From assembly GCF_037126465.1 (NCBI RefSeq), contig NC_088201.1:140122376-140186375 (forward strand): a stretch of 64,000 nucleotides of DNA. Reading direction: 5' to 3'. Below, piece after piece: positions 30,258 to 41,865 of this stretch. Made by a program: the position numbers and the translations under genes. Source of the DNA: Ornithodoros turicata. Taxonomy: Eukaryota > Arthropoda > Arachnida > Ixodida > Argasidae. How positions within the stretch are numbered: the stretch's first letter is position 1; each line of letters starts with the position of its first letter. The notes beneath the pieces were generated by a model. It made no database searches and had not been told where the DNA came from. It saw only the letters and a program-made list of their open reading frames with translations.

Positions 30258-31830
30258 GGTACGGTATCTTCCCGAATATAAGTCGACCCCCACCCCCCGC
30301 CCTGAGTTTGCGATGTCCAAAAAAGAAAAGAAGACCAAAACAGTAAAAGTGGTTAAGCGAAAAAGCGTTTATTCACTCCTCATCAGAGGATGAACACGAT
30401 TATTCCGTTGTGCTTTCGGGCTGTTTGTCACTGGTGAAGCAAACGTTATCCAACGAGTGTCCGCACTACCTGAACGATCGCGGAACGAGGTCACGGGTAA
30501 TGGCAGCCCACGCCGATGACACCCAGCTGCGCACTTCCGAAAGCGATGCCCTCTTAACGCGGCCTGACGACGTCAGTACATGGTCACCGCGCGCAAGCCA
30601 TTCATTATAAAGTCGTCTGACGTGGCTTCTGAATGGTTTATTGATGCTGACATCAAACGGCTGGAGCTGGCTCGTAAGCACACACCCCCCCAAAAAAAAA
30701 AAAAAAATCATGAGCATGATCGTTCCAGCCTCTCGCAGAGTCTCCTTCGCTCGTTCGGTTATGTGTCTACGGAGGGAATCCAGAACAAGCATATTGTTCG
30801 GCCGGAGTAGTGTTCCTGGACGAAGGCACCACACTAGACAGAGCTACTCAATCACCATGTCCTCATTCATGAGCCCCTTGTCGTTCGCACGCACCACAAC
30901 ATCCTTCGGAAATTGCTCGCCTTTCGGCAAAGTCCTATGCTTGAAGACTGTATGGACGCAGCTTCGTGCCGTCTGCCAGGCAAGACGGCATAACGGTGAA
31001 CCGGAATTTTTCGTTGCCAGTGGAGAGCAAATTCACCTCTTTGCTGCCTTTTACTGACACAGTCGGGTTATTAGTCATGTCAAAGAACACCGGGGTCTGA
31101 TCAGCATAGCCAATTTGACCGATCGTATAGCGGCGCTGATCTCGTAGCGACAGGAAATATCGATGAAGGGCCAGTACCTTGTCTTCATACTCCTCTAGAA
31201 GCTTCTGACATATGGTAGTCCGTCTACGTAAGGCAGAGCCATTTTTCGCATAAAATTTGCAACCCAGTGCCTGCTTACCCTGAATTTAGTCCTTGTTATC
31301 CCCTCTTCGCTTGAGAGACGTCGCGCTTCCACTTGTATCATGTCGCACGTCACGAGAAGCTTCCTGTCACGGAGTTCTTAAACGACGTTCTTCAGCTTTG
31401 CCTCCAGTGATGGGTAGCATCCACCTTTTGGGCCACGGAAAGATTGACATGTCCCCTTGCAGTTGAAGAGTGCAAAACGTTGCTTGCGCCATTGCCGTAC
31501 AACCCGTTCCGAAACACTGAAATTGCGTTCGGCAGCACAGTTGTTGTGTTCTTCTGCGTACAGTACGACACGTCCCTTAAATGCAGCAGTAAAGGCCCGC
31601 CTCAACCTTCCCATGTTGCTTGCGTTCGACAGCTCGTTGGAAACCCGCTACGCCGTTGGTTGCGTTTTGCTTCTTTATCAACTGTGATTTCCCCGGGAAA
31701 GGGGAGTGCACGTGTGTGCTCAGTCTTCCCTTCCCTGCACTCGCTCTCGCCTCACCCGTCTCTGCTCAGCGCCTGTCAGACACGTATCGTGCGGTCGTTG
31801 ACCCGCGTATAGATCGACTCTCCACTTTTT
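30258..31830 (-). mobile_element. Tigger/pogo-type transposon, near full length, decayed
   Basis: Bounded roughly by GAATATAAGTCGACCCCC on the left and a degenerate GTATAGATCGACTC on the right. It contains a whole pogo-like transposase on the minus strand in several frames. It sits in the intron of the DUF4806 gene A. Exact termini and TA duplication are not clear, so the limits are approximate. Confidence 0.6.
30400..31614 (-). pseudogene. Pogo/Tigger (DDE_1) transposase pseudogene
   Basis: Reading the minus strand: the N-terminal HTH at 31614-31378 gives MGRLRRAFTAAFKGRVVLYA, NFSVSERVVRQWRKQRFAL and FRGPKGGCYPSLEAKL, the psq/CENPB-type helix-turn-helix. Next, in other frames, come ITRTKFRVSRHWVANFMRK (second HTH) and YTIGQIGYADQTPVFFDMTN, whose ADQTPV holds the first catalytic Asp. 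The frame 30834-30466 gives NNMLVLDSLRRHITERAKET with the second Asp, then LTSQLQPFDVSINKPFRSHV and YNEWLARGDHVLTSSGRVKR. A poly-T (poly-A on plus) expansion splits the region between the second Asp and LTSQLQP, and several shifts break the frame. Typical length for the family; non-functional. Confidence 0.75.
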
Positions 31831-31854
31831 ACACGTGATTTCGGTCCTTTATTT

Positions 31855-33190
31855 ATTTTATTTTATTTATTTTCAAATACTGTTGGTCTTTACAGACCGT
31901 TACAGGGGGGGGGGACATCTTGTCCCATGCAAGGTGTACAACAATAACAGTGCTGCCATTAAAAGAAGATGAATAGATAAAAGAGCAGTAAATACAACAA
32001 CAACAACTTTATTTTCGGCCTTGGAGAGTGGGGAGTTTCATCGCAACAGGCGATACTCTACCCCAGTGCTTGGTGGAATGGGGGGAATAAAATAACGAGC
32101 CCCTTTACAATAACGATCGAAGTCCGATGGTGTCCAGAAATGTCAGAAGAGCTTTGAGCGCAGAGCGTTGCTGGGCTGGATTGGGCCAGGGACCAAGCAA
32201 TTTCGGTAGGGAGAAAGGGCGAGAGTCCAGCTGACGAAGAGACTCGGAGAGTGTGATTCGGGAAGGTTCGTAGTGAGGGCAATGAAGAAGAATGTGCTCC
32301 AGATCCTCAAGAGCACCACAGTGGCAACAGGTGGGAGAATCAATTTGTCTCAAGCGGTAACGCCACTGAGCTGTAAAGGCCACACCGAGGCGCATGCGGT
32401 GGATTAATGCAGCATCCTGACGAGATGTGTTTCGTGGCATGCGGAAAGCGAGCATGGGATCAACTCTGTTCAACATATAGGGGGGAAGAATGTCGGTTGT
32501 CCGTTGGCGGGAAGCCAGGGGTGTCACTAGACGTCGCAGAATTGAACGGCGGTCTCCTCTGAGCAGAACAATACGGGTCCGGTTCCGAGACGAGAGTGCT
32601 GCTTCTGCGGCGCTGTCGGCCTGCTCGTTCCCCACGACACCACAATGGGCTGGAACCCACTGGAGAACTAGCAGTAAATACAATACAACAAAATGAAGTG
32701 GGAAAAGAGATATCAGAACAACAGCAGAGCACTAAGTACAATACGGCAAGGAAATATAACAAAAGGAACCTATAGATGTGTTACGGAGGACATCCCATCT
32801 GGTTAAAGAACATGCTTAGATTTTCTGCACGTAGGGCATTTTCAGGCAGCGCATTCCATACTGATATCATGTGCGGGAAAAAAATCTTTAAGTCCACTGT
32901 AGAACAGCTTCATTGAAATTCCTGTGAATATTGGTGAGATACTTGTTTAATAACCTTGATGCAATGCCTTAGTACTGCATGCCCTGCCTATAATTGCTTT
33001 GTTGCACCATGTCCGATATGAAGTGCATGAGTCACTCATGTTATGCAAATGAAAGGCGGATACAGTAGCTTCAGGACTGGTATGTTTGATATGCTGGAAA
33101 CGATGTTTGCACGAACGGTTTGAAACACTGAACAATATTGAAGTCACTCCAAGCACAGGCCATTATCTCCAGGGCATTTGTAGTGAAACA
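31855..33190 (-). mobile_element. CR1-like LINE 3' region, interrupted
   Basis: The minus strand from about 33156 reads RSCKHRFQHIKHTSPEATVS and then FFPHMISVWNALPENALRAE with a stop. This is the C-terminal 'FFPRTI..WN.LP' tail of CR1/L2-type LINE ORF2. An AT-rich TTATTTTATTT tail lies near 31855. The RNase H LINE at 31997-32669 split its 3' UTR. Confidence 0.6.
31997..32669 (-). mobile_element. RNase H-type LINE, 5'-truncated, 13-bp target duplication
   Basis: The open minus frame reads LQWVPAHCGVVGNEQADSAA, the final His/Asp motif of RNase H. Then come RDAALIHRM-type residues, AFTAQWRYRLRQIDSPTCCH and CGALEDLEHILLHCPHY (zinc-binding), ending at a stop near 32105, with AATAAAGT and (TTG)n beyond. 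AGCAGTAAATACA flanks it exactly (31984-31996 and 32670-32682). The coding part is uninterrupted to its end, so it is young. Its 3' 165 bp differ by about one base from the nested copy at 14091. Confidence 0.9.
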
Positions 33191-33271
33191 CTATTTTTAG
33201 ACAGCAGTGCTTTTAGGATTGGACTTGTTCCCACCCTTGGACGTCCTCTTCTCATATTGAATTATGTGCAC

Positions 33272-33350
33272 ATTGTTTTCCTGGTGTAGTGGTTATTGCG
33301 CTGGAACTGTGATTAGGTGATCTTAGGTTTCACTCCTTTAGTGGGAAGGT
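33272..33350 (+). mobile_element. tRNA-derived SINE head
   Basis: TGGTGTAGTGG (33282-33292) is a near-consensus Pol III A box and GGTTTCACTCC (33326-33336) a B box with two changes, at tRNA-like spacing. Stems do not pair as in a functional tRNA, so it is a SINE rather than a tRNA gene. Confidence 0.5.
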
Positions 33351-35218
33351 ACTTTTTCCTGTTGCCTCGGCTACCGCCACCACACTTTCCACACATATCA
33401 GCAGACCAACGTACAGGGTGCTCTTCTTAATGGGGACACATCGCTGCAGGAAGAGAGCGATAAAGCGAAATTTCACGTGCATAAGCCACACAACAGATAA
33501 GCCGGAGGATGCGGATAAGCCGCGGGCAATACGAGACTGCTGATTTGTGCGACAAAGGAGACTATAGAGAAGGCCATAAAGCCTGTGGTCGATACTTAAG
33601 GTCGGCCTAGTGTACAACAAAGGAGGTGAGCTCTAGAGTTCTACCAAGATAGTATTGTGCCCTTGTTGGGCGTTCTTCATGAATTCATAGGTCAGAGATC
33701 CAGAAGACGTGAGGCAGTGTCCCCACTTTTGTTAAAGCTCCTTCAGGGATATGCACCAGGAAGATCAATCTACTCGAATGTTGTCCCGTTCCAGAGACAC
33801 TGTCCGCCCTTTCGTTAAAACTGGCGTATGGAGAAAATGCCAGCTAAAAATAGTCGGGAGATCAGCCGCAGAGCGCTCGTGAGAAAAAAAAAAACTCTTA
33901 AAAGCCGTGGCTGATATGCGTCAAATTGCAGTACTGTTGTGCTGCTTCAGTTTAGATAAGTGAGACATGATACATAGCAAGTAGCGCCTGTTTATAACTC
34001 CAGTAGTGCACAAAGAAATTCTGGCTTCCCTTTATCGCTACTTTTGTGACGCGATCTGTCTCTGATAAAACGAGCACGATAAACAAAGTGGACGCTATCT
34101 TTGTTGCACTTGTGGCACAAACAGCCAGCTGCTTGGGGGCTGTCCCTTTCACTGTGGCCTGGAGGTTTTATAGCCCCCATTTACTCCACTTTTCTCATAT
34201 GCGAAAAATGTGACTCAGACACGATATGAGAGAAACAAAATTCAAATGTGTGCATGTCCAGCTTCTCAAACCCATGACCACACACGCACGAGACCAACAT
34301 GATAATTCTCAGACCAGCAAGACTACGTGCACAGACGCGATATGAGGGGAGGACATTCAGTTGCAATGGTTAGCCAACAGTGAGACAGACTATATATGCG
34401 TGTGGTGAAAATAACATTTTTGCGCCAGCTTTCTTTGTAATTCATCAAGTTATTAATAAAAAGATTGGTGTCCATGTGTTATTTGTGAGACGCTTGATTT
34501 GCTTGGTAGTGTCAGTTTTGCCACTGTATGCCATCCAGCATTTGCGTTCCATCTTTTCAAAGCTCCAACTGCAGATGAAGTTGCTTGGGGTTCACAGGAC
34601 CAGATTCCCTGCAGAACTGTTTTGTCTCACTGGTTATTTATTACATGCCATAGGTTGCAGTGCATGATGCGTCTGCATGGCTAAATGCGTCCTGAAGTAG
34701 TGCAAGTTCACCAATCACATACAGCAGCAAAAAGCCCTCATCATCATCATCATCATCCACCTATACGCTCTGGAAGTAACCGAGTGTTCTGCTTATATCT
34801 CCTCTCTGTGACTTCTCTCAGAAAGCCCTATTGGCTACAGTGGCACACTCTCTCTTCCTTCTCACATGCCTCCTCTCATGCGTAGAAACGCACTTGTACA
34901 GCGTATTGTTTACCTGGGTTCACACGACGTTTTTGACACTTGTTTTGTGCCACGGTCAATGGTGGCTTGAAAAGGCCTCATTTTTCAAAATGTGAGAGTA
35001 AAAAAAAAACGTTGAGGACAGTGTGACTTCTCACTATATCTCCAGATCACCATCACTACATCGGCATGTAAATATAGCATGTCGGTTATGCTTTCTCAAC
35101 ACCTTTGTTTTTCACCCTTCTCCTCTTAATGAGTTTTGCCTGCGAGGATGCATCACTTAGTGTCACATTGCCGTTTGCTGTTCTAATTCATAAATGTTCT
35201 TTCATACAACATTTGCAG
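33351..35218. other. Intron sequence, no separate gene seen
   Basis: Part of the large intron of DUF4806 gene A. Only short open frames; a (CAT)n run near 34740 and an A-rich run near 33890. No domain recognised. Confidence 0.4.
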
Positions 35219-35795
35219 GCTTTAACTTACAGTTCGAACCAGAGCCCAAGATTCGTCATTCAGGGATATCCAGGCACCACAAAGAGAATGGCAGCAAGGT
35301 ACAGTGATGCGTGGTGCATGTGTGCGGCTAGCCTCTTTACTAAATTGCAGTGGCTTTCAGGTTTTGAGCGGACTCTGACAACCTTGATCGTGGATGTCAA
35401 AAGATCAATGATGCTGATGGCGCGCCGTATCGAAGAAATTGCCTGCTGGGTTGGAACGCAGGAGAATCTATGGAGGAGCAGCAGTCTTCCAGGACTTCAT
35501 TTGGGCACAGATGATGAACTCCAGCAGCTCGAGAGCGCGCTAATGGATGAGGAGATGAAGCATACTCTGGTTAGGAAGTCCACACACTGAGACAGTTTCT
35601 TGCTGCAACACAATAATTCCATGCTACAAATGCCTGATACGACCGCTTCTGTCGCAGTGCTTTGTGTTGAGCGGGCAGTCTTTCATGCTGTAAAAGACCT
35701 AATCCCTTTTTAGATTTTTTTCTGTTGTGGTTGGTGAAACTGATGTAGTAAAGAATCCCTTCTATATAGCACTGCTATCTTGCTTTTAGAGCGTA

Positions 35796-36105
35796 GTTGT
35801 ACACGTTCCTCAAAAACAGTAATCGATTACTGTTACTATTACTTGTGTGAGAAGTGGTTTTTACCGTTACAAATTACTTGTTAGTCGCAACGGACTGATG
35901 AAACAGGTGGTCTTAGTGGGAGTTCGGTGTTTGCCACAGTATGTGGAAAAAGTAATAATTTACTTGTATAATTGATTGGAATGATGTAATTGTAAACAGA
36001 TCACTTAAAAATTACTTTGTCATGAAACTAATCGATTACAGTAAAAATTACTCAGAAAAGCAATCTATGACTATTGACGCAATTGCTTGTGAAACGTGTA
36101 CAACT
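35796..36105. mobile_element. MITE with GTAATCGATTAC motifs
   Basis: Termini AGTTGTACACGTT (35796-35808) and AACGTGTACAACT (36093-36105) are perfect inverted repeats of 13 bp. Inside each end is a TAATCGATTAC palindrome with (T/A)TTACT runs. It lies between the last two exons of DUF4806 gene A, hence within an intron. A related partial copy is near 4245-4345. Confidence 0.65.
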
Positions 36106-36267
36106 CTGCTTTATAGTGATGTGTGCAGCTAATGCTAAGTCATTATGGCATTGGTTCCAACTGTCTTGCAGAACATCATGTTATCCCGACTTGGAGGCTC
36201 TGTCCTAGATGAGAGCGTAAGAATTGTGATGAAAAAGCTCTTGTCCAACTCCATGGTTCTGAGATAG

Positions 36268-37681
36268 AGCCTGAAAGGGGCCCAGAAGAAGTAGTAGACA
36301 TAAGAGAGTCACAGATAAGGAGATCCAGTGGAGAATTCGAGAAGGTCGTTACCTTGCTGGGGCTACGGATCGTGATGGGGGCCGGGAGTTAAGACGTTTA
36401 TGACGTGACTACACTGCCAGCAGCGAAGCTGAAGCACCACCACCACGGGTGTAGAGCTTGGTAAGTGCCTGTGTGACCGGGACTTTGAACACTACTTGCT
36501 GTGGACTGCCTTTGTTTTTTCTGTGCACCACCCTTACTGTGCACAGCCTTCCATTTTTTTCATGATTCTTTAAACACTTGCCTCAAAATTTTCTAGCCAT
36601 TAGTTGTGGGGCAGTGTACTGACTTTCCCACCTGAGCTCACTTTATTTCATGTTATTACATGCAAAGTGGGCTGCATGGCCGTGCTTCGTAGAACCTGTT
36701 AACTTTACTTTAACTTAACTTGACTACTTAAATTTACCATGCAACGTCTTGCATTTTTACTTTGTGGGACAGTATTGGCCTCGGTTAAATTTCTCCATGT
36801 TTGAGCTCTCCCAACTGCATTTGACTTGCACACGGTTTTGGTTTCGTGTCTTGTGACTGCTTTTACTGTGCCTTTTTTTTTACTTTTAGATATATTGCTG
36901 CAGTGAGCCTTATTGGAGCCTGCAAGGGTGCTTCATTATACTTTCCTTTTGTCAAGCAAGTACCACTGAGTCCAGACGAGTGTTGTTTAGTAACGCTGTT
37001 GGTTGTTCACTTGTAGTCACTTCTACTCATGCAAAGGTGTTTTATCATACTTTTTGTAGTTTTGCCCAGCAAGTAGTAGAGTCCAAATGAGTGCCGTTTT
37101 GTAGCGGTTTTGGTAGGCTGCAAAATATGTAGTAATGAGTACAGTAATAAATGAGAGTGTCACGTGATCGTCTTGTCCTCTTTGGATGCAGAACACCTTC
37201 CGAACAGCCGTAGGAGGAAAGCTTTTTTCTGTGGTAGGTTAAAAAACTGGCGGTACTAAAATTGCGGCCAATTTAAATCCAAGAAGTAGTGCAGAAATAT
37301 TCAGTTTTCCTTTTACTGCTCGGTTCGGAAAGTGTACTGCGTTTGAAATGCGTTTGAAAAAATAAAAATCTAGCCATAAAAGCGAATAATGAACCATAAA
37401 AGTGGGCGAGGAGGAAGGGGAGGGTAGGCTCCTACTCAGCACCGGGAACCAGTCGGGTTCACGCCGGGCTCCGGTACCAAGACCCAATTTTTGTCCGATG
37501 TGTTCCCGGTGTTGCAAAACCGGTACAGGTCTGATGTCGGGCCCGGTACTATCGTACCTCATACCGCCTTCGGACCGAAGTTCTCCCGACGCGCTGTGCT
37601 GCTTGGGTCAGTTGGACGAGCTGCTCAACTACGTGGAGCAGCACCTGATTCCTGTCAAGACCTTGCTCTTCGCTATTCACC
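36268..37681. other. No supported gene
   Basis: Downstream of DUF4806 gene A. No recognised coding sequence; the stretch 37400-37560 repeats CCGGTAC/CCCGGT-type motifs five or more times just before the candidate exon at 37682. Confidence 0.4.
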
Positions 37682-37728
37682 ATGGACCAGAAGAGTGTCC
37701 TATGGGAGCAGCTTGTAAACGCTGTCAG
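37682..37728 (+). CDS. Candidate first exon, gene unknown
   Basis: CACCATGGACC is a strong translation-start context. The frame MDQKSVLWEQLVNAV then meets a consensus donor AG|GTAAGC at 37729. No second exon can be identified, so this stays a candidate only. Confidence 0.2.
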
Positions 37729-39867
37729 GTAAGCACAAAAAAGCAAAGCAGAGTGGCGGCCGGTGTAAGGTACCAGAGTGCAGAAAAGAGAGAGAGAGCG
37801 AGAAAGAAAACGGCGAAAATTCGTAACGGCGGCAAAGGAACAGGCTGACGTCCTCCCTAAGGAATCTGTAACGGACATCGATGAGCAAATTTTGTCGGTT
37901 TTATCAGGTTTGTTGACCGTGGTGCCGTTCACGGAACCGACGCGCCTGTACTCGGGCTGCCCAGAGGGCAATCATGATTGCACGATATCCATTATTATGT
38001 TTTTTAGAGACTCCTTTGTAAATATGTGTTCGAAAATGCCAAGGGTTTCAAAATTCACAAACTTTCGCTTGCCGCAGAGACACGCAGTAGCGAAATGGAA
38101 TTAACAACTTTAACGATGTAGTTGACAGATTCGAACATTGTCGATAACCCTGTCGCAGGGTCTATGCCACATACTCTGACAGAAGCTCACCGTTGCGTTA
38201 CATGTCTTATCAGGTGTTATAATGAGTAAAATTACCACGGGGAACCGATTTGCGCAAAGAAAACGTTAGAGTGACTTGGGTAATTTCGGAATTCAATTCA
38301 AGAAATTAAATTTCCATCAATTGAAATGAAATTAAAGTGGTACCAATATGTGGCAAATGTTCCTGGCGGAAAAAAAAATCCCATGACCGCATCTCTCTCC
38401 TTTGCCAACGTTATTTACTATGGATTTTTATCATGATTGGTGGACCACCCTGTATGGGAACATCCCGGTTGATTGCTTATGTCGCACGCATTCGCACGCA
38501 GGTATCTGCACGCAACGAAACGCTGTTGTGTGAACCATGCTTAATTCATACTCGCAACATGGGAATACGGGTTTGTCGGAGGGGGGCATGTATCAAAAGC
38601 TGTACAAAATTGTCTTAGCCGAAGGTTTGTCCACATATTTGCCAGCTGGCAACTCCCCCACCTCATAACCGAAAACATACACGCACAGAAAAACAAGTTG
38701 GACTTCTCACAAGAGGCATGACATGAAAGCCCGGAGGATGAGCTTCATTTTGATGAAGATAGGTTACTGAGGCCGGCTGATATCGAGCTACAGGCGCTTG
38801 GAAATGCCCCAGTGGCCCTTTGTGCCGCTTATCTAGCTTCATTCGTTATCTGGAGTGCGGAATGACGCAAGTGCAAGTCAGCCACTTAGCCCACGTGCAC
38901 TATAGCCCACGCATATTGTACCTGCTTGGACTGCATAACATGCGTGGAAACGCGAACACTTAAGCGTAGGCGGAAGTCCACCTTCCACGCAAGATTTTCG
39001 CAACGATACAGGCACCTTTACTAGCTCAAGATACAGCATAATAAGTTTTATAATTTTTCAATCCAATACGATTTATTGCGAACCAGGCATAAGACAACAA
39101 AACTCGCCCACCAAAGTATAGCATAATAAATAAAAATAAAGTCCATCCAATAATAATAATAATAATCGTTGCCGTCATAAAATAATGATAATAATAACGA
39201 CATCAACAACAACGATGCATAATAATAAATAACTATCTGCAATATCATCCGCAATAGCACGAATATGACATCTGCAAAACAAGTATAGATGAAAGCAGGG
39301 TATACAATTAACGGTCCCCTTGCTGACCCAACGAGGAGTAATGCGACAGCAATCGTTGAGCGGCTAAAAAAATCCGGATATAATTTTAAATTGTGCATAA
39401 TGGTTTGCAGATGCGGGTCAAACAACAACAGCAGGATCAAATGCAGGGGCAGAACTACAATGAGTTATGATGTAATGCGACAGAGAATACCACTCCTTCG
39501 TTATGTACAGGGGTTTATGATACGTTGATGATTGGATTGGAGTTTTTATGGGGCGCAAGGAACTAGGGCTATAATGGGCCAAAACTGTAGTGATAAGTAT
39601 GACTAGGTAAAAAGTAGAAGGATCATGTTAAAGTTGTAGATCCAAACTATATAAGAACATTACTGTTACAATTTACTAAGATAACCAATATTGCTAGAAA
39701 ATTAAGTACCCTACTAAAGGCAATGCTGGCCTCACCACCAACCAGAAGGGCTGGATGAAGAGGTGAAAAAGTCTTGTAAAGCTCTCTAAAACGTGTTGTC
39801 GAGTTTGGGATACGTATAGTTACGGTTTGTGAGTGTTAAAGTGCATATTTAGAGATCCATTGATTTT
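37729..39867. other. No supported gene; AAT-rich tract
   Basis: Contains an (AAT)n/(AAC)-rich low-complexity region at about 39130-39260. Other frames are short and unrecognised. Confidence 0.4.
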
Positions 39868-40230
39868 AACGAGGACGAGTATTGCGCTGCTGAGACGAGA
39901 CCATCGCACCATTCTTCGACGCCGCGTGAAAACTCCGCTTCCCGCCAATGGACGACTGCCATACCCCCCCCCCCCATCATGCTGAGAATAGTAGACCCAA
40001 CGATCGCTTTCCGCATGCCACCACGAAACACCTCTCGTCAAGATTCTGCAATAATTCATCGAATGCGACACGATGTGGCTTTTACAGCTCAGTGGCGTTA
40101 CCGCTTGAGGCAAGATGACTCTCCCAGATGCTGCCACTGCGGTGCTCTAAAGGATCTGGAGCACATTCTTCTTCACTGCCCACACTACCAACCTTTCCGA
40201 ACCGCACTCTCAGGATCCCATAATCAGATG

Positions 40231-40285
<55 letters not shown>

Positions 40286-40494
40286 TTGATTGGCCCCTGG
40301 CTAAATCCAGCCCGCCAATGCTCTGCCCTCAAAGCTGTTTCACCTTTTCGAACACCACATGACTTCGATACTTATTGTGAAGAGGCTCATTATTTCATTC
40401 CGCACATCACCACCAGCAACGGGGCACAGTATCGCCCCTGGCGATGAAACTCAACATTCATCACCTCAAAATAAATTTCTTGTTGTTGATTTAA
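39868..40494 (+). mobile_element. RNase H-type LINE 3' portion with (TC)n disruption
   Basis: From 39868 the plus strand encodes a degraded LLRRDHRTILRRRVKTPL, then (39979-40362) MLRIVDPTIAFRMPPRNTSR, AFTAQWRYRLRQDDSPRCCH and CGALKDLEHILLHCPHYQPF. The C-terminal part is displaced by a (TC)n expansion. It ends with AATAAATTTC and (TTG)n at 40494. TTGATTTTAA near 39858 and TTGATTTAAA at the 3' edge may be the target duplication, but this is imperfect. A poly-C run near 39965 marks a small expansion. Confidence 0.75.
40237..40280 (+). repeat. (TC)n microsatellite inside LINE
   Basis: About 22 uninterrupted CT units replace the sequence encoding the Leu/Ser-rich end of the LINE protein. Confidence 0.9.
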
Positions 40495-41654
40495 ATGATC
40501 TGAAGCGTTCGCGAAACATTTACCACGGGCATTATTCATTCTGTCAAATTATGTTAGCGGTACTTCTAGCCTACCGTGGAGTTTGAGGATATAAAGCGAA
40601 GCGAATCTTGGTACGTGTAAACGGAGTAGGGGAAGGGGAAGGGTAAGGACTTGCAAACCGTTCAAAAGTGGGTGTAACATGACATACTACGAGTGAACAT
40701 AATTTAAAAATCAGATATAATTTTACAATTCATAATCATAAAATTAAATTACTACATATTTAAGAGGCCAACCGGCCTCACTCCGACAATAATAGAAAGC
40801 TGACTTATAGCAGTTGAGTTAGTTGGAATAGGACTTGCCCAGTTCGCCGTTAGGGCCTCTCACGACTGCGAATTTTTAGGAGCGAGTTAGCATCAGAATA
40901 GGTGGACGATATAGATCACTCCCAGCAATGGCCACTTGCGAGTCCCCGCATCATTAAACAACCCTGTGCCCACCGACAGGCAGCGCAAGTCGTCGCATTT
41001 CCACATAGAAACGATACGCTTTTCATTTAATCAATTTTAACTAATCAACTTCCAACCATACATGGAAATAATAGATATATACAGTATACATTCGATAATT
41101 TCTATTATCCTAATTCCACCATTATCAAACCCAGACAGATTGATGTACCACATGTTTTAAAATATGTTGATTGCGTCTTGCCCCCAACTGCTCTCTCCCG
41201 TGGTACAGTATGTGGAACATGATTACGCACACATACACATAGAAAATGGACATTCGATATATGACGCATTGAACTTTGACGATTGTCCTTTTTTTCCGTT
41301 TTGGTGTCTTTATTTGTTGCAATGCACTCACTTTGTTCTTTTTTGGTGTCTTTCTGGAGTAATTCGTGGCCTCTAGAATATTGTTATAGTGCACCATTCA
41401 TGGTCCTGTTATTCGAAGTACCTGCTTGTTTCCTTGTCAATGTCGATATATATATTCAGCGTAATACTTACTACTTACTACTTACTAATACTCTCAAGTA
41501 ATACTTAATTACTTGAGCATCGCTAAGTATGAGTAATATTGGCACAATATTTGGGTATTGGCTAAACGTATTTGCGTGTGTTAGCTTTGATAGGCTATCC
41601 CATGCAATATTGCTCACCGAATCTGCTTTTGAAAATATAGTCTGGCGATCATGT
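40495..41654. other. No supported gene
   Basis: AT-rich; short TACTTA repeats near 41465-41510. No recognised open frame. Confidence 0.4.
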
Positions 41655-41865
41655 AGCGGTTGAGAGCATCTAAATCTTAGTGAGACGAGACTTTGGTGCA
41701 GAAGGCTGCACTTCTTCAGGTCTGAAGAAGTGAAAAACTACACTTCTTCAGGTCACTGTCAGGTAAGGTCAGGTTCACTTCTTCACTTCTTCAGACCTGA
41801 AGGAGTGCAGCCTTCTGCACGAAATTCTAGTCCGATTAAAATTTAGATCCTCTCAACCACATACG
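41655..41865. mobile_element. Snap-back MITE of about 210 bp
   Basis: Arms 41696-41733 and 41783-41820 are inverted copies (GTGCAGAAGGCTGCACTTCT at the left), with one or two mismatches. A weaker outer repeat (GGTTGAGAG.ATCTAAAT) extends them to about 80 bp each. No coding sequence. Confidence 0.65.

Larger units (their letters stand above)
28680..36267 (+). pseudogene. DUF4806 gene A of the CACTA-like element
   Basis: Exons seen: 28680-28890 (MSGKSKAWLAVVEFLGEEAT...MCKWPNNVSQKKL; donor CCA|GTAAGA), 28978-29070 (RTYEQAVKMLDKSLLTSSVE; phase matches), possibly 35219-35298, 35361-35569 (GFERTLTTLIVDVKRSMMLM...LPGLHLGTDDELQQLESALM, donor CTG|GTTAGG) and 36172-36267 (NIMLSRLGGSVLDESVRIVM, TAG). 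The last two form the DUF4806 domain: 'LP..T..EL..LE..L.D' and '..L..GG....D.VRRI..KLL'. The N-terminal exons share the 'VP..W......C.WP' pattern with gene B. Role unknown; by position it may be the accessory DNA-binding partner of the transposase, like plant TnpA (inference). The last exon stops early compared with gene B. Several elements have entered the 6-kb intron, and not all phases join, so I call it a pseudogene. Confidence 0.6.

Noticed and set aside
33272..33350. tRNA gene
   Set aside because: A and B boxes are present but the arms do not pair as a cloverleaf; better read as a SINE head.
41655..41865. microRNA precursor
   Set aside because: Arms of about 80 bp with near-perfect pairing and no typical mature-sized stem suggest a MITE rather than a miRNA hairpin.
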